From: an uncultured Collinsella sp.
GTDB taxonomy: Bacteria; Actinomycetota; Coriobacteriia; Coriobacteriales; Coriobacteriaceae
Direction: 5' to 3'
DNA: 6,127 nucleotides
NCBI GenBank assembly: GCA_900553345.1
Contig: USDE01000092.1
Coordinates: 1-6,127, forward strand
The notes beneath the pieces were generated by a model, which worked only from the letters and a program-made list of their open reading frames with translations, searched no databases and had not been told where the DNA came from. Positions 5,500 through 6,127 of the stretch are shown here, in pieces. The first letter of the stretch is position 1, and the number at the start of each line of letters is the position of its first letter. The translations under genes and the position numbers were made by a program.

Positions 5500-5540
5500 G
5501 GGGCCTCCTTTAAAAACGCGACACGTTGACGCGACGCGCA

Positions 5541-5556
5541 CTTTACTCACGTAAAG
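5541..5556. promoter_or_regulatory. Inverted repeat in the pckA 5' region
   Basis: CTTTAC (5541-5546) and GTAAAG (5551-5556) are perfect complements around TCAC, about 42 bp upstream of the pckA start. It could be an operator half-pair or a small hairpin in the leader. It lies 17 bp from the larger palindrome at 5574. Confidence 0.35.
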
Positions 5557-5573
5557 CCCGTTGTACCCGATAT

Positions 5574-5589
5574 GCAAAAACGTTTTTGC
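5574..5589. promoter_or_regulatory. Perfect 16-bp palindrome upstream of pckA, LacI-type operator candidate
   Basis: GCAAAAACGTTTTTGC is perfectly self-complementary, AT-rich with a central CG and G/C ends. This is the general form of LacI/GalR-family operators such as PurR or catabolite-control sites. It lies 75-90 bp upstream of the pckA start codon, where a regulator could act on the promoter. I could not assign clear -35 and -10 boxes next to it. No regulator gene of that family is in the window. Confidence 0.5.
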
Positions 5590-5638
5590 GGCAAGGGCGG
5601 CAAGCCCGCCCAACGGTCAAAAATCGCAGGCAAGCGGC

Positions 5639-5692
5639 CTAGTCATTGGGGACGCTTTTAAACGACTAGTCATTGGGGACACTCTTGAACAG
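5639..5692. repeat. Two tandem 27-bp direct repeats with a CATTGGGGAC core
   Basis: Units at 5639-5665 and 5666-5692 both begin CTAGTCATTGGGGAC and match at 22 of 27 positions, with the differences in the second half. Their junction forms the palindrome GACTAGTC (5664-5671). They are part of the repeat cluster between lctP and pckA. Confidence 0.8.
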
Positions 5693-5714
5693 GCAACATC
5701 CAAGGAGTGTCCCC
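5675..5714. repeat. Hairpin formed by the second direct-repeat unit
   Basis: GGGGACACTCTTG (5675-5687) pairs with CAAGGAGTGTCCCC (5701-5714) with a single bulged base, around a 13-base loop. The GGGGACA core is shared with the AAACCACCAC palindromes elsewhere. No T-run follows on either strand, so it is not a canonical terminator. Confidence 0.75.
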
Positions 5715-5718
5715 GGAT

Positions 5719-5778
5719 GCCGGCACTTAGGGACGTTCCCAAAGTGCCGGCACATAAGGAACGTCCCTGAGTGCCGAC
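5719..5778. repeat. 60-bp imperfect palindrome ending at the lctP stop codon
   Basis: The arm at 5719-5739 (GCCGGCACTTAGGGACGTTC plus C) is complementary to 5758-5778 at 19 of 21 positions. A central GTGCCGGCAC (5744-5753) shares the same axis. An alternative hairpin uses GCCGGCACTT (5719-5728) with AAGTGCCGGC (5742-5751). The last base is the first base of the lctP stop codon on the + strand. It may serve as the 3' end or stabilising structure of the lctP transcript. Confidence 0.85.
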
Positions 5779-6127
5779 TACAGCGGCAGGCCTTGGCCGA
5801 GCATGGCTATGGCGCTCATCAGGACCAGCATGCCGGCAGCGTAGGGCAGCACCGCGCCCAGGAGTTCGGCATCCTTACCGCGCACGTGCACGGCGGCAAG
5901 ACCAATGGCGAGGGTCTGCGGCGAGATCATCTTACCAGCGGCGACGCCCAGGGCGTTCAATGCGACCATCCAGTAGTCGCTCACACCCAGCGCAGTGGCG
6001 GCCTGGCTCTGAATGGGACCAAACAGCATGCCCGAGGACGTGCCCGAGCCGGTCACGAACGCACCGACTGCGCCGATCCACGGAGCCAGAATCGGGTACA
6101 GCCCACCGGCGACGGCGATGCAGAACG
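5778..6127 (-). CDS. lctP: L-lactate permease, C-terminal part (5' end outside window)
   Basis: LctP/LldP permeases are inner-membrane transporters of about 500-560 residues that carry L-lactate (often also D-lactate or glycolate) with protons. Only the last 116 residues are here, ending at TAG in 5778-5780. Family landmarks are APWIGAVGAFVTGSGTSSG followed by MLFGPIQSQAA, matching the conserved GA-G-F-TGS-T-S-LF-Q block, and later AAGKMISPQTLAIGLAAV, matching the conserved GKMISPQ-A block. Membrane-type hydrophobic stretches are seen around both blocks and at the C-terminus (LLGAVLPYAAGMLVLMSAIAMLG). The usual Asn after the TGS block (SSNALF) is Gly here. An internal ATG at about 6056 is not a start. 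Lactate is the likeliest substrate from family, although Coriobacteria carry several LctP-like proteins and specificity cannot be fixed from the tail. Confidence 0.93.
   Translation of the reverse strand, partial: FCIAVAGGLYPILAPWIGAVGAFVTGSGTSSGMLFGPIQSQAATALGVSDYWMVALNALGVAAGKMISPQTLAIGLAAVHVRGKDAELLGAVLPYAAGMLVLMSAIAMLGQGLPL

Noticed and set aside
4492..5529. 345-codon + strand frame opposite pckA
   Set aside because: It is an antisense shadow in GC-rich coding DNA; the minus-strand frame has all PEP carboxykinase motifs.
5595..5611. Terminator between lctP and pckA (GGGCGG/CCGCCC hairpin)
   Set aside because: The stem is only 6 bp and no T-run follows on the minus strand.

Overview
This window looks like the chromosome of a high-GC anaerobe of the Coriobacteriia, most probably Collinsella or a close relative. 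That placement is inferred from the protein types, the codon composition, and the dispersed palindromes with a GGGGACA core. I could not run a database search. There is no phage, CRISPR, tRNA or rRNA signal. The content is core metabolism and housekeeping genes separated by hairpin-rich intergenic DNA.

Layout, left to right. The 3' half of trpS (tryptophanyl-tRNA synthetase, + strand) ends at 494 and is followed by a strong intrinsic terminator. A 393-bp gap between convergent genes holds an 18-bp perfect hairpin, a lower-GC stretch with nested inverted repeats, and the first copy of a palindromic repeat. All remaining genes are on the minus strand. Read in transcription order from the right edge they are: the C-terminal end of an L-lactate permease (lctP), ATP-type PEP carboxykinase (pckA), a stand-alone B3/B4 (PheRS-beta-like) protein, a MarR-family regulator, a DegV-family fatty-acid-binding protein, and a short O6-alkylguanine-DNA alkyltransferase-like protein.

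How they may work together. Lactate permease and PEP carboxykinase are both central-carbon functions (lactate transport and PEP/oxaloacetate interconversion). They lie in the same orientation but about 280 bp of palindrome-rich DNA separates them, so pckA probably has its own control. MarR followed by DegV could be a small lipid-related unit, but this is only inferred from order. The B3/B4 gene appears to be transcribed from its own promoter through a structured leader that contains a terminator-like hairpin.

The most notable non-coding features are four. First, four copies of a 38-39 bp palindrome each begin 12-26 bp past the stop codon of a minus-strand gene. Second, a candidate attenuator leader lies in front of the B3/B4 gene. 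Third, a perfect 16-bp LacI-like palindrome lies upstream of pckA. Fourth, a cluster of related GGGGAC-type repeats includes a 60-bp palindrome that ends at the lctP stop codon. I see no clearly new multi-gene system here; the candidates worth checking are regulatory or repeat DNA.
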